NCBI GenBank assembly: GCA_044351265.1
Contig: JBILGC010000004.1
Location: forward strand, 29,801-93,800
DNA: 64,000 bases
Source: JAJTFA01 sp044351265
GTDB lineage: Bacteria > Bacteroidota > Bacteroidia > UKL13-3
Direction of reading: 5' to 3'
In this document: piece by piece, positions 44,070-53,397 of the stretch
How positions within the stretch are numbered: the first letter of the stretch is position 1
Layout of the letters: each line of letters starts with the position of its first letter
Made by a program: the position numbers and the translations under genes
Notes under the pieces: generated by a model
The model's input: only the letters and a program-made list of their open reading frames with translations
Database searches by the model: none
What the model was told of the DNA's origin: nothing

Positions 44070-45398
44070 TTATTTGCCCAATGATTGTTCCAAATCTGTC
44101 TTTGCAACTAGCAGATCGTAAATGGCATTGAGGTAATTGGTTTGTGCTGTTTTTAAATCTGTTTCTGCTTGCGAAAGTTCCAAGCTGGAGCCAACACCGT
44201 TGCTAAATTTAATATTAACTTTATTGTAAATTTCTTCGGCCAGTTCCATGTTTTTCTTTTGCACTTGTATCTGTTCTTTAGCTCTAAGATATTTTGTTCT
44301 GTTTGAGAAAACTTCTGTTTCAATGGCGCTTTCAAACTGTGATTTCTGGTTTTGTGTTTTCTGAATATTAATTCTTGCCTGTTCGATTTGAGAGTTTTTC
44401 ATAAATCCGTCAAATATGGGTAAAGACAGATTTAGCCCAATCTGTGTACCGGGATAATAACGGTTGTTAAGTGAACCAAAATCTACGGCAAATGCGTTTT
44501 GCTGATGTTGCGCAAATGCTACCAATGATGGCGCATAACCAAACTGATAACGTTTCTTATCTAGTGTTTGCATTTTAATTTGTTGCTCCAGCATTTTATA
44601 TTCAGGACGGTTAGCATAAACAACGTTCTCTTCAGCGAGCGCATCTGCATCGGCCAAATTTGAATAGATGTCCTGCATCTTATCCGTAACACTTATCTTT
44701 TGATTACCCGGATAACCCATTTGCAGTTTAAGCAAGTAATAAGTAATCTCTCGTGCATCCTGTAGTTTGCCCGATTGAACTTTGGTATTGGAATAAGCCA
44801 GTTCAATTCTGTCAACGTCTGTTTTTTCTATCAGCCCATTTTTATATAAAGCTTTCATGTCGGATAGAATCTTCTCCAGTGTTTGAATATTTTTATCAAT
44901 TAATTTGATATTTTCTTCTGTAATAATCACTAGAAAATATGCCTTGGTTACATCTGAGGCAATCTGTTTATCTGTTCTTTCGCTATTGATGCGAGCCAGC
45001 AAGGCATACTCTTTAGCAGCCTTAAGCCCCATAAGAAATGATCCGTCAAACAACAATTGGTTTGCGCTTAGTGTACCATTAATGGAGTAATCAATTCCCT
45101 GAGGAAACTCAACAGTTGGATTGGGCCCAAAAAAGCCGGGATTCTTAATACCTATAGTAGGAATTTGGGGCGTGTATACAAAGCGTCCGCTTGCACTTAC
45201 CTGAGGTAAGCCTATTGCTCGGATTTCATGAATTTTTTTTAGGGATGCTTTCTCATCAAGTTTGGCATTTTTTGCATTGGCATTATTTGCCTTTGCATAT
45301 TCAATAGCCTGCTTAAGACTAAATGCACTTTCTGATTGCGATACAGCCTTAGTAAAAAAGCATAATAGTAAAAAGGTAGCTAGGAGGAATTTTTTCAT
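44070..45398 (-). CDS. TolC family outer-membrane efflux channel (RND operon)
   Basis: A 442-residue TolC homologue. The signal peptide (about 1-20, FLLATFLLLCFFTKAVSQ) is followed by two helical-hairpin repeats (SLKQAIEYAKANNANAKNAK; VNIKFSNGVGSSLELSQAET). It is the exit duct of the RND pump. It lies 12 bp after tetR and 36 bp before the adaptor gene. Confidence 0.9.
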   Translation of the reverse strand: MKKFLLATFLLLCFFTKAVSQSESAFSLKQAIEYAKANNANAKNAKLDEKASLKKIHEIRAIGLPQVSASGRFVYTPQIPTIGIKNPGFFGPNPTVEFPQGIDYSINGTLSANQLLFDGSFLMGLKAAKEYALLARINSERTDKQIASDVTKAYFLVIITEENIKLIDKNIQTLEKILSDMKALYKNGLIEKTDVDRIELAYSNTKVQSGKLQDAREITYYLLKLQMGYPGNQKISVTDKMQDIYSNLADADALAEENVVYANRPEYKMLEQQIKMQTLDKKRYQFGYAPSLVAFAQHQQNAFAVDFGSLNNRYYPGTQIGLNLSLPIFDGFMKNSQIEQARINIQKTQNQKSQFESAIETEVFSNRTKYLRAKEQIQVQKKNMELAEEIYNKVNIKFSNGVGSSLELSQAETDLKTAQTNYLNAIYDLLVAKTDLEQSLGK

Positions 45399-45410
45399 AT
45401 AAAGTGTGAT

Positions 45411-46031
45411 TTACTTTCGGTGTTTTAATTTATCTTCTAATAACTCTATCCCTTTTGGGGTGCAAATGGCACGTAAATGATACTTGGTCATTTCCAAGTG
45501 AAGGGTTTTGAAATCCATTTCCTGCCTGTCGTAGTGCTCAGGATCTGTAATAAACCCAATGAGGTAAACAAAAATTCTACATGTTATTTCAGGGTCAATA
45601 TCTTTTCGGTATAAGCCTTTTTTTCTTCCGTTTTCCAGATTTTTAATCACCAGATTGTAGATGTGATTTTTTCTGTTTACCTGGAGTTTATCCCATGCCG
45701 GTTTAAAGTACTTTTTCAAATCAAACATGGCACTCGGATTTAATATACGAATAACATTGCCGATGAAATCTGAAATAGACAGCATGGCACTTATCGGGTC
45801 TTCGCTATGCTCCATTAGTTCATCACAATTGCAGTTCATATCGATAATCTGATGATCAACACAACGGTCAACCAAATCATACTTATCCTCAAAATGCTGA
45901 TACAATGTTTTTTTTGATACTCCCAGCTCTCTGGAAATATCATCCATGGTTATGCTTTTAAAGCCGTAGCGCATAAAAAGCATTTTGGCTTCAAGCAAAA
46001 TTTTGGTCTTTACTTCCTGTTCTTTTTCCAT
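45411..46031 (-). CDS. TetR/AcrR family transcriptional regulator
   Basis: A 206-residue repressor with the N-terminal TetR HTH (SITMDDISRELGVSKKTLYQHF, about residues 25-46) and an all-helical ligand-binding domain. First gene of the RND efflux operon, so it probably represses it in response to a pump substrate. A nearly perfect 28-bp palindrome (46078-46105) lies at its promoter and is the likely operator. Confidence 0.9.
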   Translation of the reverse strand: MEKEQEVKTKILLEAKMLFMRYGFKSITMDDISRELGVSKKTLYQHFEDKYDLVDRCVDHQIIDMNCNCDELMEHSEDPISAMLSISDFIGNVIRILNPSAMFDLKKYFKPAWDKLQVNRKNHIYNLVIKNLENGRKKGLYRKDIDPEITCRIFVYLIGFITDPEHYDRQEMDFKTLHLEMTKYHLRAICTPKGIELLEDKLKHRK

Positions 46032-46053
46032 GCATCAATTTTAATAGGCCGGC

Positions 46054-46082
46054 CAAAGATAAAACTATTTTTACAATGGAAA
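46054..46082 (-). promoter_or_regulatory. Promoter of the tetR-RND operon
   Basis: On the minus strand, TATCTTTG (46054-46061) is a perfect -7 box. TTT occurs 18 bases upstream (46080-46082) within the operator palindrome. An 8-bp palindrome GGCCGGCC (46047-46054) covers the expected start site. Confidence 0.55.
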
Positions 46083-46105
46083 CTATTTTTATAATAAAAG
46101 TTTCC
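46078..46105. promoter_or_regulatory. Candidate TetR operator palindrome
   Basis: A 28-bp inverted repeat with outer arms GGAAACT/AGTTTCC and an inner near-symmetric core; about 12 of 14 pairs match. It overlaps the -33 region of the tetR promoter. A 12-base direct repeat AAACTATTTTTA partly overlaps it. Size and position fit a TetR-family autoregulatory operator. Confidence 0.65.
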
Positions 46106-46201
46106 TGATTTTATTTTAACAGAATGTAACGCCTTTTATTGGTTTTGGCTTTCTGCGCAGAAATACGCTAATTGCAAACACTTTAAACCATCCATTTAAT
46201 T

Positions 46202-46825
46202 ATGACCAGGCCTTATTTAGTTGGTATTACAGGTGGCAGTGCATCAGGTAAAACTCGTTTTATCAAGGAGTTAGGTGCTTTATTTCATCAGGAAGAGGTA
46301 TGTATACTCTCGCAGGATAATTACTATAAACCGGCAACAAATCATGTTAGAGATGAGAACGGCCATATTAATTTTGATTTGCCTGAATGTATTGATCTGG
46401 ATGCATTTTATGCTGATATCATCACATTGGGCAGAGGTGAAATCGTTAAAAGAAGGGAGTATCGTTTTCAGCATGAGCAGCAGCTGGGAGATTGGATGGT
46501 TTTTAATCCGGCACCTATAATTATAGTGGAGGGTTTATTTATTTTCTACCGGCAGGATATTTTTAACCTGTTTGATTTAAAGATATTTATTGACGCACAA
46601 GATGAAATTAAACTGAACCGAAGAATGAGCAGGGATACCGCTGAAAGAAATATTACCGCTGAGTTCGTTTTATATCAATGGGAGAATCATGTGATGCCTG
46701 CTTACAGGCAGTATTTATTGCCTTACAAGGAAAAGGCCGACTTGATTATTAACAACAACAGCCATTTTCAAAATAGCCTGCGTGTGGTGGAAGATCACTT
46801 TAAGGTTTGGCTTGAAAAAACCTAA
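46202..46825 (+). CDS. udk: Uridine kinase family protein
   Basis: A 207-residue P-loop kinase phosphorylating uridine/cytidine to UMP/CMP. The Walker A motif is GGSASGKT (residues 11-18). ILSQDNYYKPA, FDLPECIDLDAF and IIVEGLFIFY are typical uridine kinase motifs, and RMSRDTAERN carries lid residues. The length matches bacterial Udk (213). It may work with the nucleoside phosphorylase at 4.6 kb in pyrimidine salvage, though the two are far apart. Confidence 0.9.
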   Translation: MTRPYLVGITGGSASGKTRFIKELGALFHQEEVCILSQDNYYKPATNHVRDENGHINFDLPECIDLDAFYADIITLGRGEIVKRREYRFQHEQQLGDWMVFNPAPIIIVEGLFIFYRQDIFNLFDLKIFIDAQDEIKLNRRMSRDTAERNITAEFVLYQWENHVMPAYRQYLLPYKEKADLIINNNSHFQNSLRVVEDHFKVWLEKT

Positions 46826-46876
46826 TAAGCCTTTAATATGCTCATAATCAATATGGAGGCTAATAATTGATGAACA

Positions 46877-46907
46877 TTGCAAAATCTTATGTCATGCCTT
46901 ATATTTG
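46877..46907 (+). promoter_or_regulatory. Promoter of secDF
   Basis: TTG (46877-46879), a 20-base spacer and TATATTTG (46900-46907) match the Bacteroidota consensus. The 5' UTR would be about 60 bases. Confidence 0.7.
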
Positions 46908-46971
46908 CCCGCTTTGTAAATTAGTAAAATCAATTTAACACTAACAAATCAGTTAATAATTAGAATATCAA

Positions 46972-49902
46972 ATGAAAAGTAAAGGAGCAGTAAAGTTATT
47001 TGCGATTGCTATGGCCGTTGTATCGGTATTTCAGCTTTCGTTCACATGGATAACTTATCGAATTGAAAAAGAGGCAAAAACGTTTGCCGAAGGTGATGTG
47101 ATGAAAGAAAGAGCATATCTTGATTCTATTGCACGTGAGCCTGTTTACAACCTTGGTTTTGCCGAGTATACCTATTTGCAATGTAAAGAGCGTGAGTTGA
47201 ATCTAGGTCTGGATTTGCAAGGTGGTATGAACGTAACCCTAGAAGTTTCTCTTGGAGAAATGGTGCGTGCATTAGCCAATAACAACCCTGATCCCGGATT
47301 TAATAAAGCAATTGAGCTTGCTGCAGAAAAAATGAAAACCAGCCAAGCTGATTATGTTACATTATTTGGTGAGGCATATAAAGAAACTGTTCCTGAAGGT
47401 CGTTTGGCGGCAATTTTTGCCAATCAAACCAATAAGGATCGTATTAAGGTTAGTTCAACTAATGAAGAGGTATTGGTTTATCTGCGTGAGGAAGCCAATC
47501 AGGCAATTGATCGTTCATTCCAGATTTTACGTGCACGTATAGATAAATTTGGCGTAACACAGCCCAATATCCAGAAATTAGAAGGCAGTGGTCGTATTTT
47601 GGTTGAATTGCCGGGCGTTGATAATCCTACGCGTGTGCGCAAATTGCTGCAGGGAAGCGCCAAACTTGAATTCTGGGAAACCTATGACAATGCTGAAGCT
47701 TTTAAACACCTTACTTCAGCCAATGATATTTTGGCTAAGGTGATGAAATCAGAAGCAGGTATAAAATCTGACTCAACCAAAGCCGATACTGCTGCAAGTG
47801 CCCTTGCAGGATTGGCCAAGCCAAGCGCTATAAAGCCCGACTCAATCAAAAAAGATACTGCAAACAAGGAAAAGACATTTGAGGAATTCTCTGCCGAAAA
47901 TCCATTGTTTGCTTACTTGCGCCCTTATGCCGATGAGAACAATATGCTTATTGCCAAAGGTTCGGCTTGCGGAATTTCAATGGTTAAAGATACGGCTAAA
48001 ATTAATGCCATGCTTAACCGTTTTGAGGTTAAGGCTGTGCTCCCTTCAACCATAAAATTCTTCTGGGCTTATAAAGGATTCGGAAATAATAACGAAGCCG
48101 TTGTATTGCATGCCGTAAAAGCCGGTAAGGACGGGAACCCGTCTTTGGAAGGTGATAAGATTACAGACGCAAGAAGAGATATTTCCCAATCAGGAGATAT
48201 TGAAGTGGCAATGAATATGAATGCTGAAGGTGCCCGCATCTGGAAAAACCTCACCAAACAAAATATCGGTAAGAGCATTGCTATAGTATTGGATGATGTA
48301 GTTTATTCTGCACCAACTGTTCAAAATGAAATACCCAATGGCCGCTCATCTATCACCGGAAGCTTTACCAACGAAGAAGCTGCCGACTTAGCAAATATTC
48401 TTAAATCAGGAAAATTACCTGCACCAACCCGCATTGTTGAAGAAGCTGTTGTGGGTCCTACTTTGGGTGCTGAAGCTATAAGTCAGGGATTATGGTCAAT
48501 GGTCATTGCTACCATCGTAATCTTGATTTTTATGGTTGTTTATTATAATAACTCAGGATACATCGCAGACATCTCAGTATTAATTAACGTATTCTTTATT
48601 ATCGGAGTTCTCGCATCTTTGGGAGCTGCACTAACACTGCCAGGTATAGCTGGTATTGTATTAACCATAGGTATGGCTGTGGATGCCAATGTGCTTATAA
48701 ATGAACGTGTAAAAGACGAGCTACAAAATGCACGCAGTATAAAAAATGCTGTGGCAGATGGATATGCTCATGCCAATTCATCCATCATAGATGCAAACCT
48801 AACAACATTGCTTGCCGGTTTCGTTTTATATGCGTTCGGCACAGGTCCTGTTCAGGGATTTGCGATAACTTTAATAATTGGTATTCTTTCCTCAATGTTT
48901 ACTGCAGTTTTGCTCTCAAGGGTATTGACTGAATGGAGAATTGAAAAAGGACAGATTGTGAAATACGCTAGATCATTTTCTGAAAAAGCATTTCAAAACA
49001 TTAATTATGATTGGGTTGGCAAGCGAAAATTGTTCTACATATTCTCATCAACAATAATTATTGCAGGATTAATATCAATGTTTACAAAAGGATTTAGCCT
49101 TGGTGTTGATTTTAAGGGTGGATGGACTTATGTTGTTCAATTTGAAAATCCAATATCAGGAGCTGAAGTAAGGGAGCAATTAACCCCGTTCCTAGATGGG
49201 AATGCACCTGAAGTAAAAACTTTTGGAACAGGTAACAAATACAAGGTAACCACAACTTATCTGATTAATGAAACATCAGAAGGTGCTAGCGATATGGTAG
49301 AAGCAAAGGTAAAAGAAGGTTTAGCCAAGTTGGGTAATGCTGAAATATTGAGTTCAGCAAAAGTTGGTCCTACAATTGCCAATGATATTAAAGTAGCATC
49401 TATTTGGGCAGCTATTATTGCGTTATTTGGAATAGGGTTGTATATACTCATTCGTTTCCGCAAATGGCAATATGCTCTTGGTGCAACCATTGCTTTAGCG
49501 CATGACGTGTTAATGATGATGAGTTTTTATTCACTGCTTGATGGAATACTTCCTTTTACCATGGAGGTTGACCAAAACTTTATTGCAGCTGTTTTAACCA
49601 TCATTGGTTTCTCTATTAATGATACAGTGGTTGTGTTCGACCGTATCCGTGAATTCCTTGGCACACATCACCACGAGAATAATAAGAAAAAGGTTATTAA
49701 TGATGCTCTCAATAATACCTTGAACCGCACTATTATTACCTCATTAACCGTGTTTATGGTAACCTTAGTGTTGTTTCTTTTTGGAGGCGAAGTTATTAAG
49801 GGATTCACATTTGCTTTACTGGTGGGTATAGTATTTGGTACATACTCTTCAATTGCAATTGCAACACCTATAGTAATTGACTTTGATAAAAAGAAAGAAT
49901 AA
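46972..49902 (+). CDS. secDF: Protein translocase SecDF (fused SecD-SecF)
   Basis: A 976-residue membrane protein that uses the proton-motive force to assist Sec-dependent export. The SecD half starts with one TM helix and LNLGLDLQGGMNV (DLQGG at 81-85), then a large periplasmic P1 domain. A TM bundle carries GIAGIVLTIGMAVDANVLINERVKDEL. The SecF half has SLGVDFKGGW and TIIGFSINDTVVVFDRIRE. The fused form is normal in Bacteroidota. A low-complexity Lys/Ser/Asp insertion (about 260-300, KSDSTKADTAAS) lies in the P1 region. Confidence 0.96.
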   Translation: MKSKGAVKLFAIAMAVVSVFQLSFTWITYRIEKEAKTFAEGDVMKERAYLDSIAREPVYNLGFAEYTYLQCKERELNLGLDLQGGMNVTLEVSLGEMVRALANNNPDPGFNKAIELAAEKMKTSQADYVTLFGEAYKETVPEGRLAAIFANQTNKDRIKVSSTNEEVLVYLREEANQAIDRSFQILRARIDKFGVTQPNIQKLEGSGRILVELPGVDNPTRVRKLLQGSAKLEFWETYDNAEAFKHLTSANDILAKVMKSEAGIKSDSTKADTAASALAGLAKPSAIKPDSIKKDTANKEKTFEEFSAENPLFAYLRPYADENNMLIAKGSACGISMVKDTAKINAMLNRFEVKAVLPSTIKFFWAYKGFGNNNEAVVLHAVKAGKDGNPSLEGDKITDARRDISQSGDIEVAMNMNAEGARIWKNLTKQNIGKSIAIVLDDVVYSAPTVQNEIPNGRSSITGSFTNEEAADLANILKSGKLPAPTRIVEEAVVGPTLGAEAISQGLWSMVIATIVILIFMVVYYNNSGYIADISVLINVFFIIGVLASLGAALTLPGIAGIVLTIGMAVDANVLINERVKDELQNARSIKNAVADGYAHANSSIIDANLTTLLAGFVLYAFGTGPVQGFAITLIIGILSSMFTAVLLSRVLTEWRIEKGQIVKYARSFSEKAFQNINYDWVGKRKLFYIFSSTIIIAGLISMFTKGFSLGVDFKGGWTYVVQFENPISGAEVREQLTPFLDGNAPEVKTFGTGNKYKVTTTYLINETSEGASDMVEAKVKEGLAKLGNAEILSSAKVGPTIANDIKVASIWAAIIALFGIGLYILIRFRKWQYALGATIALAHDVLMMMSFYSLLDGILPFTMEVDQNFIAAVLTIIGFSINDTVVVFDRIREFLGTHHHENNKKKVINDALNNTLNRTIITSLTVFMVTLVLFLFGGEVIKGFTFALLVGIVFGTYSSIAIATPIVIDFDKKKE

Positions 49903-49927
49903 CAAGGCTTTCAGATCACTATAATTG

Positions 49928-49957
49928 AAAGGGCTGCCCAATGGGGGTGGCCCTTTT
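49928..49957 (+). terminator. Intrinsic terminator after secDF
   Basis: Outer stem AAAGGGC/GCCCTTT with an inner CCC/GGG pairing, followed by a short T-run. It lies 26 bases after the secDF stop. Confidence 0.7.
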
Positions 49958-50037
49958 GCTTTCCACACATGTGCAGAACTAATAACAAATTAGTTTTTAT
50001 TCTGCTCTAATCTTGAAGAGCTTATAAAAGAGTAGTT

Positions 50038-50712
50038 ATGATCAAATTATTATTGCAGGCAACCGTTCAGGTTGTATCAACAGAACAAGAAGGTTTATCC
50101 GTGCTGGGATTGATATTAAAAGGCGGTTGGATTATGGTTCCTATTCTGTTTCTTTCACTGGTTTCTGTTTTTCTGATGATTGAACGAAGTTTATTCATTA
50201 GCAAAGCCAGTAAAATTGATGTAAATCTGGTAAACAACGTGAAAGATTTGCTGCATAAAGAAGACATCAAAGGAGCTATGACTTACTGTGAGCGCATTGG
50301 TTCTCCTTTTGCTGTAATTGTTCATAAAGGATTATCCCGACTGGGTTCTCCTATCCGCGATATTGAAAGCTCTATTGAAAATACGGCACGCGTGGAAGTA
50401 TACAAAATGGAGAAGAATGTGAATTTACTTGCTGCTATAGCAGCTCTTGCCCCAATGTTTGGTTTTCTTGGAACGGTAATAGGGATGATTCGTGCATTTT
50501 ATGATATCTCCTTGGCAGATAATATCAGCATTGGTGTTATCTCAAGTGGTATTTATGTGAAGATGATTACCTCTGCGGCCGGACTGATAGTTGGTGTGGT
50601 TGCATACATTTTTTATACTTACCTCAACACACGTATAGAACGAGTAGTTAATAAAATGGAAGTAACAGCCATCGAGTTTATGGATATTCTGTATAAACCT
50701 GTAGTAAAATGA
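50038..50712 (+). CDS. exbB: ExbB/TolQ/MotA-type proton channel protein
   Basis: A 224-residue inner-membrane protein with three membrane helices (about 30-50, 130-155, 170-195). The conserved LLAAIAALAPMFGFLGTVIG and SAAGLIVGVVAYIFYTYL segments form the proton channel. Works with ExbD to energise TonB or a Tol-like system. No tonB, tolA or pal gene is adjacent, but an OmpA-like gene follows. Overlaps exbD by 4 bp (ATGA). Confidence 0.92.
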   Translation: MIKLLLQATVQVVSTEQEGLSVLGLILKGGWIMVPILFLSLVSVFLMIERSLFISKASKIDVNLVNNVKDLLHKEDIKGAMTYCERIGSPFAVIVHKGLSRLGSPIRDIESSIENTARVEVYKMEKNVNLLAAIAALAPMFGFLGTVIGMIRAFYDISLADNISIGVISSGIYVKMITSAAGLIVGVVAYIFYTYLNTRIERVVNKMEVTAIEFMDILYKPVVK

Positions 50713-51116
50713 ATTTCAGAAAAAAGAAATACGTTCATGCAGAAGTGCAGGCAGGCGCATTGTCTGATATCCTGTTTTTTCTGATGCTGTTTTTTCTGAT
50801 TATTTCTACGCTGGCTAGTCCCAACGCCATTAAATTATTGCTGCCCAAAGCCAAAACAGGCCAGTCTATTCCCAATCAGATTATCAATGTTTCTATTTCG
50901 GCCGATTTGAAATATTATATTGATAAAGGAGAAGTAACCCTTGAACAACTTGAAGGTGCTATACTTTCAAAAGCCTCAACCCTTCAAAATCCTTCTATTG
51001 TGCTGCGCATGGATAAAAGTATTTCTGTTGAAAGCATGATTTATGTAATTGATGTATTGAACAGAGCAAAAGTACCGGTTGTGGTTGCAGTTGATAAACC
51101 TGCGGCAGGCCAGTAA
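50709..51116 (+). CDS. exbD: ExbD/TolR-type proton channel partner
   Basis: A 135-residue protein with one membrane helix (about 17-40, ILFFLMLFFLIISTL) preceded by the channel Asp (SDILFF). A periplasmic domain ends at VPVVVAVDKPAAGQ. Forms the ExbB-ExbD motor. Translationally coupled to exbB. Confidence 0.9.
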   Translation: MNFRKKKYVHAEVQAGALSDILFFLMLFFLIISTLASPNAIKLLLPKAKTGQSIPNQIINVSISADLKYYIDKGEVTLEQLEGAILSKASTLQNPSIVLRMDKSISVESMIYVIDVLNRAKVPVVVAVDKPAAGQ

Positions 51117-51219
51117 AATGGCTGTGCAATATGCTATACATCTCTGCCTTAGTCTGAATAAATAAGCCTTCTTTTCACCTCTTTTAATTTGTTATTTGCC
51201 TATCAAAAAATTCATACGC

Positions 51220-52203
51220 ATGAAATCTTACATCATATTTTTGTTTTCATTACTTGCTGTTGCCACAACAACCAAAGCTCAGCTAGATCCCAAAACACCT
51301 TTTGAGGAACCTAAAACTATTAAAGAAAAATCCTATAACTTTTTTCTTTCTAAAAGATTGAAAAGAGCCATACATCAGCGCGACTCGCTCAATGATTTGG
51401 TTGTTGCCTTTAATAAAGACACCGCAGAGAGAGGACGCAACTACCGCTACCTTGATTCTGTTTTCAGAGAACTTAGCTCCAGATACAATGAATGTACCGA
51501 AAAGAACAACGCACTGAAAAGTCAGTATGCTGAGCTTAATGCTAAATATAATGAGTTGATGAAGAAGAGCATGAGTGAGGCAGAGCGCTTAAACAATGCA
51601 TTAAAAATTAAGTCAGAGGAACTCACACAAAAATCAGATGAATTGGAGAAACAGCGTAAGCTGCTGGAACAGCGCGAACGCAGGTTAGCAGAGCTTGAGG
51701 CAACCCTCAGAGCAAAAGATTCCATAACAAATGCTATTAATGATTTGGTAAAAAAAGCACTGCTGGGCTTTAACTCGGATGAGATTTCTGTTGAAATGAA
51801 AAACGGGAAAGTGTATGTATCGTTAAGTGACAAGTTACTTTTTAAATCGGGTAGTGCAGAGGTTGAAGATAAAGGCAAACAAGCCTTAAAGAAACTATCT
51901 GAGGTGCTTAATAAAAACAATGAAATTGATGTAGAGATAGAAGGGCACACTGATAATATTCCTATTAAAACAGCACGCTATGAAGATAACTGGGATTTAA
52001 GTGTGCACCGTGCTACCAATATTGTGCGAATTTTACAGGAAGAATATACGGTAAATGCTAAACGTTTAACTGCAGCCGGCAAAGGAGAGTTTATGCCAAA
52101 GGCGAGCAATGAAACTGCTGAGGGAAGAGCTAAAAATCGCAGAACGGAAATTGTACTCTCACCTAAATTGGATGAGTTATTTAAGCTCATTAACAAGAAG
52201 TAA
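51220..52203 (+). CDS. OmpA family outer-membrane/peptidoglycan-binding protein
   Basis: A 327-residue exported protein. The start at 51220 gives a clean signal peptide (MKSYIIFLFSLLAVATTTKAQ); a TTG eight codons upstream is unlikely. The middle (about 90-165) is a coiled coil rich in Glu/Lys/Arg. The C-terminal OmpA domain contains VEIEGHTDNIPIKTARYEDN and LTAAGKGEFMPKASNETAEG with NRRTEIV. It anchors the outer membrane to peptidoglycan and may report to the ExbBD motor encoded just upstream. Followed by a strong terminator. Confidence 0.92.
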   Translation: MKSYIIFLFSLLAVATTTKAQLDPKTPFEEPKTIKEKSYNFFLSKRLKRAIHQRDSLNDLVVAFNKDTAERGRNYRYLDSVFRELSSRYNECTEKNNALKSQYAELNAKYNELMKKSMSEAERLNNALKIKSEELTQKSDELEKQRKLLEQRERRLAELEATLRAKDSITNAINDLVKKALLGFNSDEISVEMKNGKVYVSLSDKLLFKSGSAEVEDKGKQALKKLSEVLNKNNEIDVEIEGHTDNIPIKTARYEDNWDLSVHRATNIVRILQEEYTVNAKRLTAAGKGEFMPKASNETAEGRAKNRRTEIVLSPKLDELFKLINKK

Positions 52204-52221
52204 TAATTTAAAACCTTTATA

Positions 52222-52248
52222 CAGCCTGCATTTGCAGGCTGTTTTTTT
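52222..52248 (+). terminator. Intrinsic terminator after the OmpA-like gene
   Basis: A 9-bp perfect stem CAGCCTGCA/TGCAGGCTG with a 2-base loop (likely widened to 4) and a run of seven T. Confidence 0.92.
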
Positions 52249-52393
52249 ATCGGAGCTTTTCAAAACTTTCCTGCAGCAATTTGAATGAAGGATATTTGGG
52301 CAGTTTGAATGAAGGTTTCTTTTTTAAATATGGTATTGTAAAAACTTAAACGCATATTTGAACTTTAAGAATTATTATTTACACAATTCAGCT

Positions 52394-52873
52394 ATGAAAA
52401 TTGAGTCAAACAAAGTTGTTTCTATCCATTATACCCTTACAGATAATGCTGGAACAGTATTGGATTCCAGCAGCGGAAAAGACCCTCTTACCTATATTCA
52501 GGGCATAGGCAATTTAATTACCGGCATGGAAGAAGGATTGGAAGGAAAAACAGCAGGCGAAAAATTTATAATAAAGGTGAGTCCTGAGAAAGGTTATGGA
52601 GTTAAAAACCATGAACTTATCCAACAGGTGCCTATTACTGCTTTTGGTGGCCAGATGGTTAGCCCGGGTATGCAATTTGAGGCTGGCTCGGCCGAGCAGC
52701 GCTTTGTTGTTACCGTAACGGAGGTGAATAATGAAACAGTAACCATTGATGGCAATCACCCCTTAGCCGGTGTAGAGCTCAATTTTGATGTAGAAGTAAT
52801 GGAAATCAGGGAGGCCACTGCTGAAGAGCTTGATCATGGACATGTGCATGGTCCTGGTGGGCATCATCACTGA
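52394..52873 (+). CDS. slyD: SlyD-type FKBP peptidyl-prolyl isomerase
   Basis: A 159-residue cytosolic PPIase and metallochaperone-like protein. The start at 52394 (MKIESNKVVSIHYTLTDNAG) is the conserved SlyD N-terminus. LITGMEEGLEGKTAGEKF is FKBP core, the insert-in-flap domain spans about 70-125, and NHPLAGVELNFDVEV is conserved. The C-terminus is His-rich (LDHGHVHGPGGHHH), as in nickel-binding SlyD tails. It follows the OmpA-like gene after a terminator, so it has its own promoter. Confidence 0.93.
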   Translation: MKIESNKVVSIHYTLTDNAGTVLDSSSGKDPLTYIQGIGNLITGMEEGLEGKTAGEKFIIKVSPEKGYGVKNHELIQQVPITAFGGQMVSPGMQFEAGSAEQRFVVTVTEVNNETVTIDGNHPLAGVELNFDVEVMEIREATAEELDHGHVHGPGGHHH

Positions 52874-53002
52874 TAATTATTTTTAACTACTTGATAATTT
52901 AGTAATTACATGCCAATAGATGGCGTGTTTGGTTTAGAATTGTATCGCATCATATTCGGCATGTTTCACAGAAACTCTTATATTTGGCCATAATTTTTTG
53001 TA

Positions 53003-53395
53003 ATGAGATATTTATTACTAGCATTTTTTGTATCGGTTTTCACGCTCAATGCTTTCAGTCAGAAAAAGGGAAAGCCTAAAACGGGTTATGATAAAATACA
53101 TCCTTTTAAGAATGGTATTGCCAAAGTAGAGAAAGATGGCAAAGAAGGATTTATTAACACCGGAGGAGAGGAGTTTGTGCCTTGTAAATATGATGCCATT
53201 TATCCTTGGGAAAAAGCTAGAGCAAAAGTAGAGATAGCAGGTAAGTTTGGCTTTATAAATGATCAAGGTGAAGAATATATTCCTGTAAAGTATGATTTTA
53301 TTGGGTCTTTTAAGAATGGCTTAGCCATTGTATCACTTGGCGGACGCAGAGGAATAATTAATGAGGTAGGGGAAGAAGTGGTGCCATTAGAGTGA
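53003..53395 (+). CDS. Exported WG-repeat protein
   Basis: A 130-residue protein with a signal peptide (about 1-20, LLLAFFVSVFTLNAFSQ) and three WG-type repeats of about 34 residues: KNGIAKVEKDGKEGFINTGG, EKARAKVEIAGKFGFINDQG, KNGLAIVSLGGRRGIINEVG. Each ends in an EE(F/Y/V)(V/I)P segment. WG repeats often form small beta-propeller-like binding modules. This is a minimal version. Function unknown. Convergent with the photolyase gene, two bases apart. Confidence 0.85.
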   Translation: MRYLLLAFFVSVFTLNAFSQKKGKPKTGYDKIHPFKNGIAKVEKDGKEGFINTGGEEFVPCKYDAIYPWEKARAKVEIAGKFGFINDQGEEYIPVKYDFIGSFKNGLAIVSLGGRRGIINEVGEEVVPLE

Positions 53396-53397
53396 GG

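Noticed and set aside
52280..52315. Direct repeat TTTGAATGAAGG, twice, 12 bases apart in sequence between copies
   Set aside because: Short, in an AT-rich gap before slyD, with no symmetry or known binding motif.
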